Source of the DNA: Palaeococcus pacificus DY20341
GTDB taxonomy: Archaea > Methanobacteriota_B > Thermococci > Thermococcales > Thermococcaceae
Assembly (NCBI RefSeq): GCF_000725425.1
Contig: NZ_CP006019.1
Location: 1,648,480 to 1,712,479 of the forward strand
Length of the DNA stretch: 64,000 bases
Reading direction: 5' to 3'
The first letter of the stretch is position 1. Every line of letters starts with the position of its first letter. This document shows positions 53,748 to 62,922 of the stretch, one piece after another. Below the pieces are notes generated by a model that did no database searches, was not told the DNA's origin, and was given only the letters and a program-made list of their open reading frames with translations. The translations under genes were made by a program, and so were the position numbers.

Positions 53748-54647
53748 ATGAAGGTAATACCCCTAGCATCGGAGAGCTTAGGTGTTAGGAGCTTAGCGAT
53801 TTATGCTGAAATAGATAAGATGGGAATTCTCATAGACCCTGGTGTAGCGTTAGGGCCTAAACGCTATTCGCTGCCCCCAGCAAAGGCAGAGCTTGAAGCC
53901 TTAGCCAAAGGTAGGGAAAAAATCCAGGCTTACGCTAAAAAAGCAGACATAATAACGATTTCTCATTACCACTACGACCATCACACACCTTTCTTTGAAG
54001 GACTTTATGAAAGCTCATCTCCCGAAAGGGCGAAGGAGATTTATGAAAGCAAAACCCTCCTCATCAAACACCCAAAGGAGAACATAAATTTCAGCCAGAG
54101 AAAACGCTCTTGGGCCTTCTTGAAAGAGGTCGAAAGGATTGCCCGGAAAATTAAATATGCTGATGCTAAGCTCTTTGATTTCGGCGATTTCATAGTCGAG
54201 TTCTCTCCCGCTGTTCCCCATGGAAGTGAAGGCTCAAAACTCGGCTTCGTTGTGATGGTGCTCGTAGATGACGGCACTAAAAGGCTAATCCACGCAAGCG
54301 ACACCCAGCTATTGAATGATAGAGCGAAGGAGTGGATCATAAAGGAAGTACCAGATATTTTGATAGCAGGTGGCCCTCCGACGTACTTGGAATACAGGGT
54401 TAAAGATGCTTGGAGGGTAGGAGTGAAGAATTTAAACGAAATAATAAAAGAAACCAATGCTCAAATAATTCTCGACCACCATTTGATTAGAGACAAGCGC
54501 TATCCCACGTTCTTTGAGGAGCTTGAAAAAGAGCCCTTAACATTTGCGCGCTTCCTCAAGAATGAGGATAAACCCCTCGAAGCTTATAGAAAGGAGCTTC
54601 ACAAAATAGAAAAAGGAGAAAATGCAGAGATTCCTTTTAGCCTTTAA
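53748..54647 (+). CDS. MBL-fold metal-dependent hydrolase, UPF0282 family
   Basis: A 299-residue metallo-beta-lactamase-fold protein. The metal motif ISHYHYDHHTPFFEG (about residues 66-80) has the HxHxDH pattern, PHGSEGSKLGFVV follows and IHASDTQLLND carries the later Asp. It matches the archaeal UPF0282 group, whose substrate is unknown. The ATG lies after GGTGAGCTT. It overlaps the convergent tetR end by 11 bases. Confidence 0.87.
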   Translation: MKVIPLASESLGVRSLAIYAEIDKMGILIDPGVALGPKRYSLPPAKAELEALAKGREKIQAYAKKADIITISHYHYDHHTPFFEGLYESSSPERAKEIYESKTLLIKHPKENINFSQRKRSWAFLKEVERIARKIKYADAKLFDFGDFIVEFSPAVPHGSEGSKLGFVVMVLVDDGTKRLIHASDTQLLNDRAKEWIIKEVPDILIAGGPPTYLEYRVKDAWRVGVKNLNEIIKETNAQIILDHHLIRDKRYPTFFEELEKEPLTFARFLKNEDKPLEAYRKELHKIEKGENAEIPFSL

Positions 54648-55221
54648 TTTCTCTTTCTCTGTACCTGAACATCTCAAAAATTTCCCTTTTCAACGCCTCA
54701 ATATCAAAGTATCCCCTTCCCTCATCTCCCGCTACTAAATAGTGGAGCGCCAAACCATCTAAGAGCGCACCGAAGAGCATGGCCCTGAGCCTTGGATTGG
54801 GGACACCAAGCTCCTCAAAGATACCACCAAAAAGCTCCAAGTATTCCTCATAAAATGCATCCCACTGTCCTAGGCCGTTTCCATGCTTGATACTCTCCTC
54901 ATAAACCTCCAAGAAGAAGCGAGAGAGCTTCGGGTTGTTTAAGATGAACTCAAATGAGTACTCAATCAGCGCTTTAAACTTATCCTCCGGTGACTCTGCA
55001 CTTAGAATTTTAGGAAATATCGTCTTAGCCCACTGCTCAAATCCGTAAAACAGCGCTTCTTTAGCAAGCTCATACTTTGAGGAAAAGTGATAGAAGAGTC
55101 CTCCTTTTGAGATGCCAACTTTCTTCGCAATCTCCTCCATTGAAACGTCATCGTAAGCTCTCTCGCTGAAGAGTTCAAGGGCAACCTCTAAAATTCTCTC
55201 CCTGGTTTCTTTCCTCCCCAT
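54637..55221 (-). CDS. TetR-family transcriptional regulator
   Basis: A 194-residue repressor. The N-terminal helix-turn-helix RERILEVALELFSERAYDDVSMEEIAKKVGISKGGLFYHF is seen in segments (ALELFSERAYDDVSM, KKVGISKGGLFYHFSSK), followed by a helical ligand-binding domain. It is the last gene of the operon with the RND transporter and flavodoxin. A perfect palindrome at the operon promoter (58120-58133) is the likely operator, so it probably represses its own operon until a hydrophobic ligand binds. TetR proteins are mainly bacterial, so transfer is likely. Confidence 0.9.
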   Translation of the reverse strand: MGRKETRERILEVALELFSERAYDDVSMEEIAKKVGISKGGLFYHFSSKYELAKEALFYGFEQWAKTIFPKILSAESPEDKFKALIEYSFEFILNNPKLSRFFLEVYEESIKHGNGLGQWDAFYEEYLELFGGIFEELGVPNPRLRAMLFGALLDGLALHYLVAGDEGRGYFDIEALKREIFEMFRYREREIKG

Positions 55222-55224
55222 TTT

Positions 55225-55695
55225 TTAGCACCCCACTCCGTTCGAATAAAAGCTAGCGGATAGAACGTCATTAATCCATTTTTGGATATTTTCCTTTTGA
55301 TTAAAATCTGGCTTTGCAAGCCACCCCCTCATGATCCCAGCTTTCACAACTTTTGCCGGCACCTTTTTTAAGATTGGCCCGAGGTAGTACTTCTCAATGT
55401 AGCCTTTAGTGAAGTGCCCAAAGAGCTCGGCAAGGCATACGACAAAAACTGCCACTTTCTTATCCCTCAACTCATCCCTGTGTTCCTCCAAAAACTTGAG
55501 GACACTCTTCAATGGCCTTTCGTAGTAGATGGGACTTCCAATTACAACTAAGTTACAGCCCCTCAAGCTATCCACTTCACTCACACGCATTACTTTAACC
55601 TCAGCTTTTCCCTTTATGGCTTCCTCCATCCACTTAACTATCATCTCCGTTGAGCCCCTCTTAGTGTCGTAAACTATGCAGATGCGATTTGACAT
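55225..55695 (-). CDS. Flavodoxin-domain protein
   Basis: A 156-residue FMN-binding protein. The phosphate loop YDTKRGSTEMIVKWM and the 50s/90s loops (GSPIYYERPLKS, VVCLAELFGHFTKGYIEKY) match flavodoxin/HemG-like oxidoreductases. Two cysteines end the chain (NGVGC at the C-terminus). Its redox partner is unknown. The start directly abuts the transporter stop, so the RND, flavodoxin and TetR genes are one unit. Confidence 0.88.
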   Translation of the reverse strand: MSNRICIVYDTKRGSTEMIVKWMEEAIKGKAEVKVMRVSEVDSLRGCNLVVIGSPIYYERPLKSVLKFLEEHRDELRDKKVAVFVVCLAELFGHFTKGYIEKYYLGPILKKVPAKVVKAGIMRGWLAKPDFNQKENIQKWINDVLSASFYSNGVGC

Positions 55696-58101
55696 TCAAT
55701 CACCTCTGTGCCAAAATAGTCTCAAGAGGAGCGGCAAAGTTAGCACTGCCCCAATGAAGCTGTAAATAAGCCCGAAAAGTGTTGTGGTGGCGAACTGGGC
55801 AATCACAGGTATCGGTATCAGCACAAAGACTCCAAAAGCAATTAAGGTCGTTATGGCAGAGTAAAGCACTTCTCTTCCAGTGCTCGACAGCGAGATTGCG
55901 TAGCACTCCTCAAGGCCTTTGCCTTCCTTTCTCTCAAGCGCCCAGCGGTTCGCTATATGGATCGGGTAGTCTATGCCTATCCCAACTATCACCGCCCCCA
56001 CCATCGCGGTCATCATGTTGAGGGGTATTCCAATGAGCTTCATTGTCATAAAGAGCCACCCGAGGGTTATGAAGGGTGGGATGGCAGTTAAAAGTCCTAG
56101 AAGCGGAGAGCGGTGGGAGATGCCAAAAGCCACAGGAAGCACTATAAAGGCAAATGCTAGGCACAGAAAGATGGAGTTCGTCATTGAGTCTCTGATGTCG
56201 TCAAGACCTTTGGCCCAGACTATAGGCATCCCCGTGAAGCTCACCTCTGCGTTAACCCCCTCAAAGTCCTCTCTAAGCTCCTCCATGAGCTTTTTACCGT
56301 GGTAGCCGAGCTTTGTCCTCGTCGCGACCCTGATTATCAAACCATCAAAGTTCCCCTTTTCGTCCCTGTGGATATATTGGTCTCCCATAGGGGTCTCATA
56401 GAGGGCGTTTAAGAAAGCCTTCAGCTGCTCAGGGGCTGCATCGTCATCAATCCTGCCGTCCATGTCCCTATCCACCATAAGATATGCCCTAATGACCTTT
56501 TGATCCTCCATTGCGAAGAGTGGGAGCAGGCTTAAAATCCACTCGGCACGGGCCTTTTTCTCATAAACGACAACATATCTATCATCGTTCATGTTTTCCA
56601 GCGCATTTTGAAGCTGCCCCCACAGCTCAGGGTTCGTTAAGTCCCCATCAACCCTTATGAAAACGGTCTCGGTGCCCACGTCGAACTCCTCGTTCAGGAT
56701 TCCGTAGGCCTTTGTTATGTCCAGGTCGGTGGCGAGCTCTCCCGTTGGGTCGTAGGAAGCTTTCATCCCGAGCCCCATGACCCAGCCGGGCAAGGCCACG
56801 CCGAATATTACGAGGAGGAGGACGAGTACAATGGAGGGCCTGTTGATGAGCCAGAGGAGTCTTTTGATCATGCCGTTCCTTGCCATTCTCTTTCCTTTGC
56901 CGGTTTTAACCTTCCCCACACCTCCTCTCAAGTCTAGAAGCTCCCTCACCGCGGGAACGAATGTTAAGTTGAGTATAAAAATTGCAAGAATCGAGAAGGC
57001 GGACAGGAAGCCAAAATGCCTCATGCTTGGAATCTTGGAGATTCCGTTTGAAGAAAAGCCAACAACGGTCGTAATCATCGCCAAGAGAAGGGCAATCCCG
57101 ACAGTGGAGAGCACGAGGTATGTGGCTTTCTTGGGGTCAGATGTTTCCTCAAGCTCCTCTCTGTAATTCATGAGCACGTGGAAGGAGAAGTCTATCCCAA
57201 GACCGAGAATAAGCACCGGCACCATGCCCGCCATGAAGTCCACTTTCCACCCTAGAATTCCGGCAAGGCCGAAAGTCCAGAGCATCGCGAGAAAGAGCGT
57301 TATTAGAGAAATCGCAACGTCGCTTAAGCGCCTAAAGTTGAGCATCATCAACGCGAGGATTAAAACCAGCGCAATTAAAAATGCGGGAATTAAGCGCTCC
57401 TCCGTTTTCACATAGTAGTAGTTCAGGAGTTGAATGCCGTAAGTTAATGTCTCTTGGTCAACCCCCTTGGCAATTCCCTCAATCCTCAGCTCGACCCTCT
57501 CAAGCTCGTCGCTGGGAATCGTGCCGTCCAGAGAGATATAGATAACCATCTTGCTGCTTTTTACGGCCCCCCTATCGAAGTCCTTCGGTAGGAAAACGAG
57601 GGCGTAGTCCTTCATAACCTGAGGGACGTTAGGATCTCCCATGAAGGCGTTGAAAGTCTCCACAATCTCATCCTTTGACGTGAAGGAGCGCATCTCCTCC
57701 AGAATCTGCTCCTTGGACGGATTAAAGTTCCCCTTCAGGGAGAGCCGGTAGATCGCCAAAAATTCGGGGAGCGAGGTTATGCTTTCGTCCTTGGGCTTCC
57801 TCAGTGCGGAGCTGACGAGATTATCATTCCAGACCTTCTCCGTGATATCCGCCGCTTTTTTGAAGTATTGTGGTGTTAGGACGTCATCACCCTGTAGGAG
57901 CACCATAACAGGCTCAGTGTTTCCAAAGTCCTTCTGGATGTCGTCCATTATCCCGACTTCCGGATAGTTTGGGAAGAGACCTTCAAGGCTCGTCTCCTGC
58001 TGCAGATTAACGGTAAAAGACGTGAAGATGAGCGTAATAACGAGAACCAGAGCTATGGCACTCTTTGGATGAAAAGCAACCCATTTAGCTATTTTCTGCA
58101 T
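55696..58101 (-). CDS. RND/MMPL superfamily transporter
   Basis: About 801 residues in two homologous halves, each with a helix, a large external domain and five or six helices (12 in total). GLGIDFSFHVLMNYREE in the first half and VGIGIDYPIHIANRWALERK in the second are the paired motifs of the membrane core with their proton-relay Asp residues. The family exports lipids, hopanoids or drugs. The coding sequence is visibly richer in G and C than surrounding genes, suggesting transfer. The ATG at 58101 follows AAGAGGTGG. Its promoter holds the TetR-type palindrome. Confidence 0.9.
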   Translation of the reverse strand: MQKIAKWVAFHPKSAIALVLVITLIFTSFTVNLQQETSLEGLFPNYPEVGIMDDIQKDFGNTEPVMVLLQGDDVLTPQYFKKAADITEKVWNDNLVSSALRKPKDESITSLPEFLAIYRLSLKGNFNPSKEQILEEMRSFTSKDEIVETFNAFMGDPNVPQVMKDYALVFLPKDFDRGAVKSSKMVIYISLDGTIPSDELERVELRIEGIAKGVDQETLTYGIQLLNYYYVKTEERLIPAFLIALVLILALMMLNFRRLSDVAISLITLFLAMLWTFGLAGILGWKVDFMAGMVPVLILGLGIDFSFHVLMNYREELEETSDPKKATYLVLSTVGIALLLAMITTVVGFSSNGISKIPSMRHFGFLSAFSILAIFILNLTFVPAVRELLDLRGGVGKVKTGKGKRMARNGMIKRLLWLINRPSIVLVLLLVIFGVALPGWVMGLGMKASYDPTGELATDLDITKAYGILNEEFDVGTETVFIRVDGDLTNPELWGQLQNALENMNDDRYVVVYEKKARAEWILSLLPLFAMEDQKVIRAYLMVDRDMDGRIDDDAAPEQLKAFLNALYETPMGDQYIHRDEKGNFDGLIIRVATRTKLGYHGKKLMEELREDFEGVNAEVSFTGMPIVWAKGLDDIRDSMTNSIFLCLAFAFIVLPVAFGISHRSPLLGLLTAIPPFITLGWLFMTMKLIGIPLNMMTAMVGAVIVGIGIDYPIHIANRWALERKEGKGLEECYAISLSSTGREVLYSAITTLIAFGVFVLIPIPVIAQFATTTLFGLIYSFIGAVLTLPLLLRLFWHRGD

Positions 58102-58119
58102 TTCAACCACCTCTTACCT

Positions 58120-58133
58120 ACCGACCGGTCGGT
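58120..58133. promoter_or_regulatory. Perfect 14-bp palindrome, TetR operator
   Basis: ACCGACCGGTCGGT is its own reverse complement. It lies 19-32 bases before the RND start codon and about 22-35 bases after the likely TATA box (minus strand, about 58155-58163), so it covers the transcription start. Position and symmetry fit repression by the TetR protein encoded at the end of the operon. Confidence 0.8.
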
Positions 58134-58154
58134 TTGTAATTTGTTTGTGCGGCT

Positions 58155-58215
58155 TTTAAGCTTTGTGTTAACCTTAACCATGTAAAAGAGAAGCCGCAAT
58201 GTGAAAAGCTTAAAT
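58155..58215. promoter_or_regulatory. Divergent promoters of the RND operon and nicotinate phosphoribosyltransferase
   Basis: Two similar BRE/TATA elements face apart: AAAGCTTAAAAG on the minus strand (about 58153-58164) for the RND operon and AAAAGCTTAAATC on the plus strand (about 58204-58216) for the gene at 58251. Their likeness also explains the inverted repeat in this gap. Confidence 0.5.
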
Positions 58216-58250
58216 CAAAGGAAAGTCAAGTTAATAGTTAGGTGGTGGTG

Positions 58251-59423
58251 ATGAAGGACTTCTATATAGCCCATGAAGAGGATATTAAATCCGGTAAAAC
58301 CACGGATGTTTACTTCGTAAGGACCAAAACAATTCTTGAAGCAAAAGGGATTCATAAAAAGGTTTTTGCTGACGTTTCAACTACATCCCTACCTAAAGGG
58401 TGGAAGTGGGGTGTCTTAGCTGGTGTTGAGGAAGTAGCAAAGCTCTTGGAAGGAATGCCAGTTAACGTTTACGCAATGCCCGAAGGGACGATATTCCACT
58501 CCTATGAGCCTGTGATGCAGATTGAGGGGTATTACAAAGAATTTGGGATTTATGAGACCGCTTTAATCGGAATGTTGAGCCAAGCGAGCGGAATTGCAAC
58601 CGCTGCGCTGAGGACAAAAATAGCCGCCAAGTTCAAACCAGTTTACAGCTTTGGAATAAGGCACATGCACCCTGCCATTGCCCCAATGGTTGACCGCTCA
58701 GCATTCATAGGCGGCTGCGATGGAGTTAGCGGAGTTTTAGGAGCAGAGATGATGGGTGAAAAGCCTATTGGGACTATGCCCCACGCTCTAATTCTAGTGA
58801 TTGGAGATCAGGTTAAAGCTTGGAAGTATTTCGATGAAGTCATGGATGAAAAAGTCCCGAGAACTGCCCTAGTTGATACGCTGTGCGATGAGAAATTTGA
58901 AGCTCTAATGGCGGCCGAGGCTTTAGGTGAGAGGCTGACAGCAATTCGTTTAGACACACCAAGCTCAAGGAGAGGGAATTTTAAGCGCATAATAGAGGAA
59001 GTACGCTGGGAGCTTGATTTAAGAGGTTACGATCATGTTAAAATCTTCCTAAGCGGAGGGCTGGATGAGGAGAGCCTCAAGGAGCTAGTAGACGTCGCAG
59101 ATGCTTTTGGCGTTGGAGGGAGCATAGCGAGCGCTAAACCAATAGACTTCTCCCTCGATATAGTCGAGATAGAAGGAAAGCCAATAACCAAGCGTGGAAA
59201 GCTGAGCGGAAGGAAGCAGATTTATAGGTGTGAAAAAGGGCACTACCATAGAGTCCCTGCCAATAAAAAGCTTGAGAAGTGCCCAGTCTGCGGAGCAAAA
59301 GTTGAGCCCCTATTAAAGCCGCTCATTGAAAATGGAGAAATCGTTGCGGAGCTGCCAAAGGCTAGAGAAATTAGGGAATATGTTTTAGAACAGGCGGAGA
59401 AGTTTAATCTAAACTTAGAGTGA
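58251..59423 (+). CDS. Nicotinate phosphoribosyltransferase
   Basis: About 390 residues. It makes nicotinate mononucleotide from nicotinate and PRPP in NAD salvage. The phosphoribosyl fold is shown by FSYGIRHMHP-like YSFGIRHMHPAIAPM, AIRLDTPSSRRGNF and the phosphate-binding IFLSGGLDEESL and FGVGGSIA. A zinc ribbon (YRCEKGHYHRVP and CPVCGAKV, about residues 327-350) is appended near the C-terminus, as in archaeal homologues. The ATG at 58251 lies after GGTGGTGGTG. It is divergent from the RND operon. Confidence 0.92.
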   Translation: MKDFYIAHEEDIKSGKTTDVYFVRTKTILEAKGIHKKVFADVSTTSLPKGWKWGVLAGVEEVAKLLEGMPVNVYAMPEGTIFHSYEPVMQIEGYYKEFGIYETALIGMLSQASGIATAALRTKIAAKFKPVYSFGIRHMHPAIAPMVDRSAFIGGCDGVSGVLGAEMMGEKPIGTMPHALILVIGDQVKAWKYFDEVMDEKVPRTALVDTLCDEKFEALMAAEALGERLTAIRLDTPSSRRGNFKRIIEEVRWELDLRGYDHVKIFLSGGLDEESLKELVDVADAFGVGGSIASAKPIDFSLDIVEIEGKPITKRGKLSGRKQIYRCEKGHYHRVPANKKLEKCPVCGAKVEPLLKPLIENGEIVAELPKAREIREYVLEQAEKFNLNLE

Positions 59424-59484
59424 CCTTTTATTTTTTTGTTTAATTTACAGGATAATGGACAAAAGGAATGAAAAGAAAATGGCC

Positions 59485-59709
<225 letters not shown>

Positions 59710-59724
59710 TTAAAAGATTTTCCA

Positions 59725-59746
59725 CGTCTCGAGACGCTGTGAGACG
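59725..59746. promoter_or_regulatory. Palindrome plus direct repeat upstream of ferredoxin, candidate regulatory site
   Basis: CGTCTCGAGACG (59725-59736) is a perfect 12-bp palindrome, and GAGACG recurs 10 bp further on (59741-59746). On the minus strand this lies just upstream of the TATA tract TTTTAAATAAAG (about 59717-59706), the position of an activator site. The binding protein is unknown; it does not match the SurR motif I know (GTT-N3-AAC). Confidence 0.4.
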
Positions 59747-59830
59747 TTATACCGCATAAAAAGCCTCCCTAGTGAATAAAAAATTGCAGAAGTGGGCAAG
59801 TGTGGGTAAAAATTGTGTAGAGAAAAGAGG

Positions 59831-60175
59831 CTACATTAAGCCGAGTTTTCTCTTAAAGTCCTCGCTAATTCTCTCTGGAGTCCACGGAGGGTCAAAAGTT
59901 AGCTCAATTTCTGCATCTTTAACACCAGGAATCTCCAAGACCTTCTCCTCAACTGCTTTTAAGAGCCACATTGTTAGGGGGCATCCAGGAGTAGTCATTG
60001 TCATCTTAACATAAACGGTCTTATCTTCCCTAACCTCAAGCTCATAAATGAGACCCAAATTAACGACATCAACACCAATTTCAGGGTCAATAACTTCCTT
60101 GAGCTTTTCCAAAATCGCCTCTTTCGTAAGCTCAACATCTTTTGAAGTTTGAGCGTTGGTCTTTTCATCCGCCAT
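59831..60175 (-). CDS. MIP18/DUF59 family Fe-S cluster assembly factor
   Basis: A 114-residue protein of the PaaD/SufT/MIP18 group, which helps deliver Fe-S clusters. IDPEIGVDVVNLGLIYELE, MTMTTPGCPLTMW with the conserved Cys, and FDPPWTPERIS are all present. An N-terminal 18-residue tail is extra and polar. It lies 70 bases upstream of no operon partner but next to ferredoxin, consistent with Fe-S metabolism. GGTGAGGAAAA precedes the ATG. Confidence 0.9.
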   Translation of the reverse strand: MADEKTNAQTSKDVELTKEAILEKLKEVIDPEIGVDVVNLGLIYELEVREDKTVYVKMTMTTPGCPLTMWLLKAVEEKVLEIPGVKDAEIELTFDPPWTPERISEDFKRKLGLM

Positions 60176-60239
60176 TTTTCCTCACCTGAAAGGGAGTCTA
60201 AGTTATCAAATTTAAACCTTATGGAACAAACTTGGGAAA

Positions 60240-60977
60240 CTACGAGAGTATATCAAGAATAAGCTCCTTTGCCATGTCTTCCGTTAATACACCCGCTCTC
60301 AGCTCCCTCATAACCCTCTGGATTGAGAACAGCTTTAGCGAGCGGTTTGACTTATACGCGTTCCTCAAGACGGGACACCCAAAATGGAACGTGTAAACGC
60401 CGCCTATGATGTCGATGAGCTCTCCTTTATCCATAGCTAAAAAAGCCGGGAAGTTCAGCATCACAACATCATTTTTTGGATATATCGAGAGGTTCCCGAC
60501 ACTGAGCATATCCCCACTCGCAACGATTTTAACACCATTCTCACGTGCATAGCGCTCAACGCTTTCCATGATTAATGAATGACAAACACCACACAGCGTC
60601 GCCCTCTTTTTAACCCTATCAAGCATTATCTGTCCGTAATCCTCTACTTCTATAAACACCGCTCCGAATTTCTTTAGACGCTTTATTTTCGCCTCTTTCA
60701 TTTGAGGGAGCTTTACAGTCACAGGAGTTACTTTAAATCCTGCCCACCTTAGGCCTAAAACCGTTGCTGTACTATCACTTCCACCCGAAAAGGCAACTAC
60801 AATCTCCTCGTTAAGCTTAGTACGCCTAAATTCTTCACCGTAGAGCCTGTATCGAACCAATTCCTTAAGCCTACTATAAGCTTCCTCGCTTATTTGCTCC
60901 CTAACTCTTTCAAGGGCTTTTAGAGAGCCTTTGAGGCGATACTTTTTCACGAAGTCATTTTCAATTATCCATATCAT
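60240..60977 (-). CDS. PP-loop superfamily ATPase, probable thiolation or related enzyme
   Basis: About 245 residues. The PP-loop VVAFSGGSDSTATVLG (about residues 63-78) binds ATP for adenylation. Two cysteine pairs follow: LCGVCH (about 128-133) and FGCPVLR (about 205). Similar cysteines carry the sulfur or a cluster in TtuA/Ncs6 and ThiI-like tRNA thiolases, but the N-terminal zinc fingers of TtuA are missing, and ASGDMLSVGN is a variant motif. I would not assign a substrate. The ATG at 60977 follows GGAGATAATA. Confidence 0.75.
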   Translation of the reverse strand: MIWIIENDFVKKYRLKGSLKALERVREQISEEAYSRLKELVRYRLYGEEFRRTKLNEEIVVAFSGGSDSTATVLGLRWAGFKVTPVTVKLPQMKEAKIKRLKKFGAVFIEVEDYGQIMLDRVKKRATLCGVCHSLIMESVERYARENGVKIVASGDMLSVGNLSIYPKNDVVMLNFPAFLAMDKGELIDIIGGVYTFHFGCPVLRNAYKSNRSLKLFSIQRVMRELRAGVLTEDMAKELILDILS

Positions 60978-61065
60978 TATTATCTCCAAAAAGCTTAAAA
61001 TAGATGCCCTTTAAAATCTTACTGCAGCCTTTTTCCTCTTGTGGTGAGCTTTTGGAGGTGAGAGC

Positions 61066-62118
61066 ATGAGGGAAATAGTGACCAAAGTAAAGGAGAAAAC
61101 TCCAATTCCAGTCTACGAGAGAACAGTGGAGAATGTTTTGAGCGCTGTTCTTGCGAGCGGTGATTTGTGGAGAATTATTGATTTAAGTGAAGAGCCCCTT
61201 CCATTGGTAACGGAAGTTTTGGGCGTTTTAAGCAAACTTGGGTATATTGAGTTCAACAAAGAGATAATTTTGACACAAAAAGGCAAGGAGTTGGTGGAAA
61301 AGTATGGAATCGCCAAAAGAGAGGATTACACCTGCAAACACTGTGAGGGTAAAACAGTTGAACTCAATGCCTTTAACGACCTCTTGGAGCAGTTCAAAGA
61401 GATAGTCAAGGACAGGCCACAACCAAAGCACGACTTTGATCAGGCATACGTCACACCAGAGACTACAGTGGCTAGAGTAGCTCTCATGCACACGAGAGGA
61501 GACTTAGCTAATAAAGAGGTCTTTGTCTTAGGTGATGATGACTTAACGAGCATAGCTTTAATGCTCTCCGGTCTTCCAAAGAGAATAGCTGTTTTAGACA
61601 TTGATGAGCGCTTAATCAAGTTCATCGAGAAGGCAGCGGATGAGATTGGTTACAGCAACATAGATATATTCACTTTCGATTTGAGGAAACCTCTGCCAGA
61701 CTACGCCCTTAAGAAGTTTGATACATTCATTACCGACCCACCTGAGACCGTGGATGCAGTTAGAGCCTTCGTTGGAAGAGGAATTGCAACACTCAAGGGC
61801 CCTGGATGCGCAGGCTACTTTGGAATAACTAGAAGAGAAAGCTCATTAGACAAGTGGCGCGAGATTCAAAAGCTCCTCTTAAACGAGTTTGGTGTTGTCA
61901 TAACAGACCTCATTAGGAACTTCAATGAGTACGTGAACTGGGGCTACGAAGAGGAGACAAGAGCTTGGCGCTTAGTTCCAATAAAGGTGAAGCCAGGGCA
62001 CAACTGGTACAAGAGCTACATGTTCAGGATACAGACACTAGAAGGTTCAAAAGGCTTTGAAGACGAAATAACTCTCGGTCAAGAGCTTTACGATGACGAT
62101 GAGAGCTCTACAACATGA
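61066..62118 (+). CDS. bpsA: N4-bis(aminopropyl)spermidine synthase
   Basis: A 350-residue enzyme that adds two aminopropyl groups to spermidine at N4, forming the branched polyamine needed for growth at high temperature. An N-terminal winged-helix-like domain with CKHCEGKTVELN (a partial zinc site) precedes the aminopropyltransferase fold, where FVLGDDDLTSIALML carries the catalytic Asp and FITDPPETVDAV the second acidic site. The acidic tail DDDESSTT also matches T. kodakarensis BpsA from memory. It heads a polyamine cluster with pdaD, speD and speE. GAGGTGAGAGC precedes the ATG. Confidence 0.95.
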   Translation: MREIVTKVKEKTPIPVYERTVENVLSAVLASGDLWRIIDLSEEPLPLVTEVLGVLSKLGYIEFNKEIILTQKGKELVEKYGIAKREDYTCKHCEGKTVELNAFNDLLEQFKEIVKDRPQPKHDFDQAYVTPETTVARVALMHTRGDLANKEVFVLGDDDLTSIALMLSGLPKRIAVLDIDERLIKFIEKAADEIGYSNIDIFTFDLRKPLPDYALKKFDTFITDPPETVDAVRAFVGRGIATLKGPGCAGYFGITRRESSLDKWREIQKLLLNEFGVVITDLIRNFNEYVNWGYEEETRAWRLVPIKVKPGHNWYKSYMFRIQTLEGSKGFEDEITLGQELYDDDESSTT

Positions 62119-62391
62119 AATTCCTGAATAAATCCTTTTTCAATCTTTACCCCGTATTTTTATTTAATCTAAAACGCAGTTTTTATCCGTTAGTTTTTAG
62201 TTCTATCGGTTCTTATTTAGCCATTTTAAGAGTTCTCAAAAATTTACGGACAGTTTCGCTTTTGGGCCGAAAACGAAATATTTATAAGCTAACGGTTGAG
62301 CCATAATTAGTAGAGCGTGAAATAAGTAGTGGATTATTATCCAAATCACGAACAAACGAATATTATTCGAAAAAAAAGGTGGTGGAGAGAT
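62119..62391 (+). other. Leader and promoter region of the polyamine genes
   Basis: About 270 bases with no gene. A BRE/TATA, CGAAATATTTATAAG (62273-62287), would give a transcript start near 62308 and a leader of about 80 bases before pdaD. The T-rich part at 62135-62215 probably ends the bpsA transcript. No known riboswitch was recognised. Confidence 0.45.
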
Positions 62392-62865
62392 ATGAGCTGG
62401 ATAACCCCAAAAAAAGCAATTATGGTTGCTGCGAGTGCAGAAGGTGGAACCAAGTTAAATGCATTTGATAACGCTCTCCTAAAAATGGGCATTGGGAACG
62501 TCAATTTAGTTAAGCTGAGCAGTGTTATTCCTGCTCACATAGAGTGGATTGAGAAGATGCCCGAAGTTCCAATAGGAATGCTCCTTCCAACAGTTTACGC
62601 CCATATAGAGAGCGATGAGCCCGGTTCAACAATAAGCGCCGCTTTGGGTGTTGGTATAAGTGAAGACAATAATGGAGGACTAATTTACGAATACAGCGGA
62701 TACTGCACAAAAGAAGAAGCCATAGAGATGGTAAAGAAAATGGTTGAAGAGGGCTTTAGAGTTAGAGGATGGAAGCTTAAGGAGTTTAAGGTTGTAGTTT
62801 CAGAGATTACTGTTAAGGATAAACCCGCGGCAGCTTTAGCCGCAGTAGTTATGCTCCCATACTAA
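62392..62865 (+). CDS. pdaD: Pyruvoyl-dependent arginine decarboxylase
   Basis: About 157 residues, converting arginine to agmatine, the first step of the archaeal polyamine route. The self-cleavage site is in KLSSVIPAHIEW, where Ser-Ser is cut to form the pyruvoyl group. GISEDNNGGLIYEYSG and MLLPTVYAHIESDEPG form the active site at subunit contacts. The ATG at 62392 follows GGTGGTGGAGAG; the longer frame from 62329 is discarded. It is followed by speD and speE. Confidence 0.94.
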   Translation: MSWITPKKAIMVAASAEGGTKLNAFDNALLKMGIGNVNLVKLSSVIPAHIEWIEKMPEVPIGMLLPTVYAHIESDEPGSTISAALGVGISEDNNGGLIYEYSGYCTKEEAIEMVKKMVEEGFRVRGWKLKEFKVVVSEITVKDKPAAALAAVVMLPY

Positions 62866-62922
62866 CACTTTCAATATTTTGAACAATGGAAGAGGTGGTC
62901 AAGATGGATGGGGGTGAGTGCG

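Noticed and set aside
58148-58214. Inverted repeats TGCGGCTT/AAGCCGCA and TTTAAGCTTT/AAAGCTTAAA between the RND operon and the phosphoribosyltransferase
   Set aside because: Explained by two similar BRE/TATA elements facing opposite ways; not reported as a separate operator or hairpin.
62329-62391. Longer reading frame for arginine decarboxylase from 62329
   Set aside because: No ribosome site there; GGTGGTGGAGAG precedes the ATG at 62392, where known family members begin.
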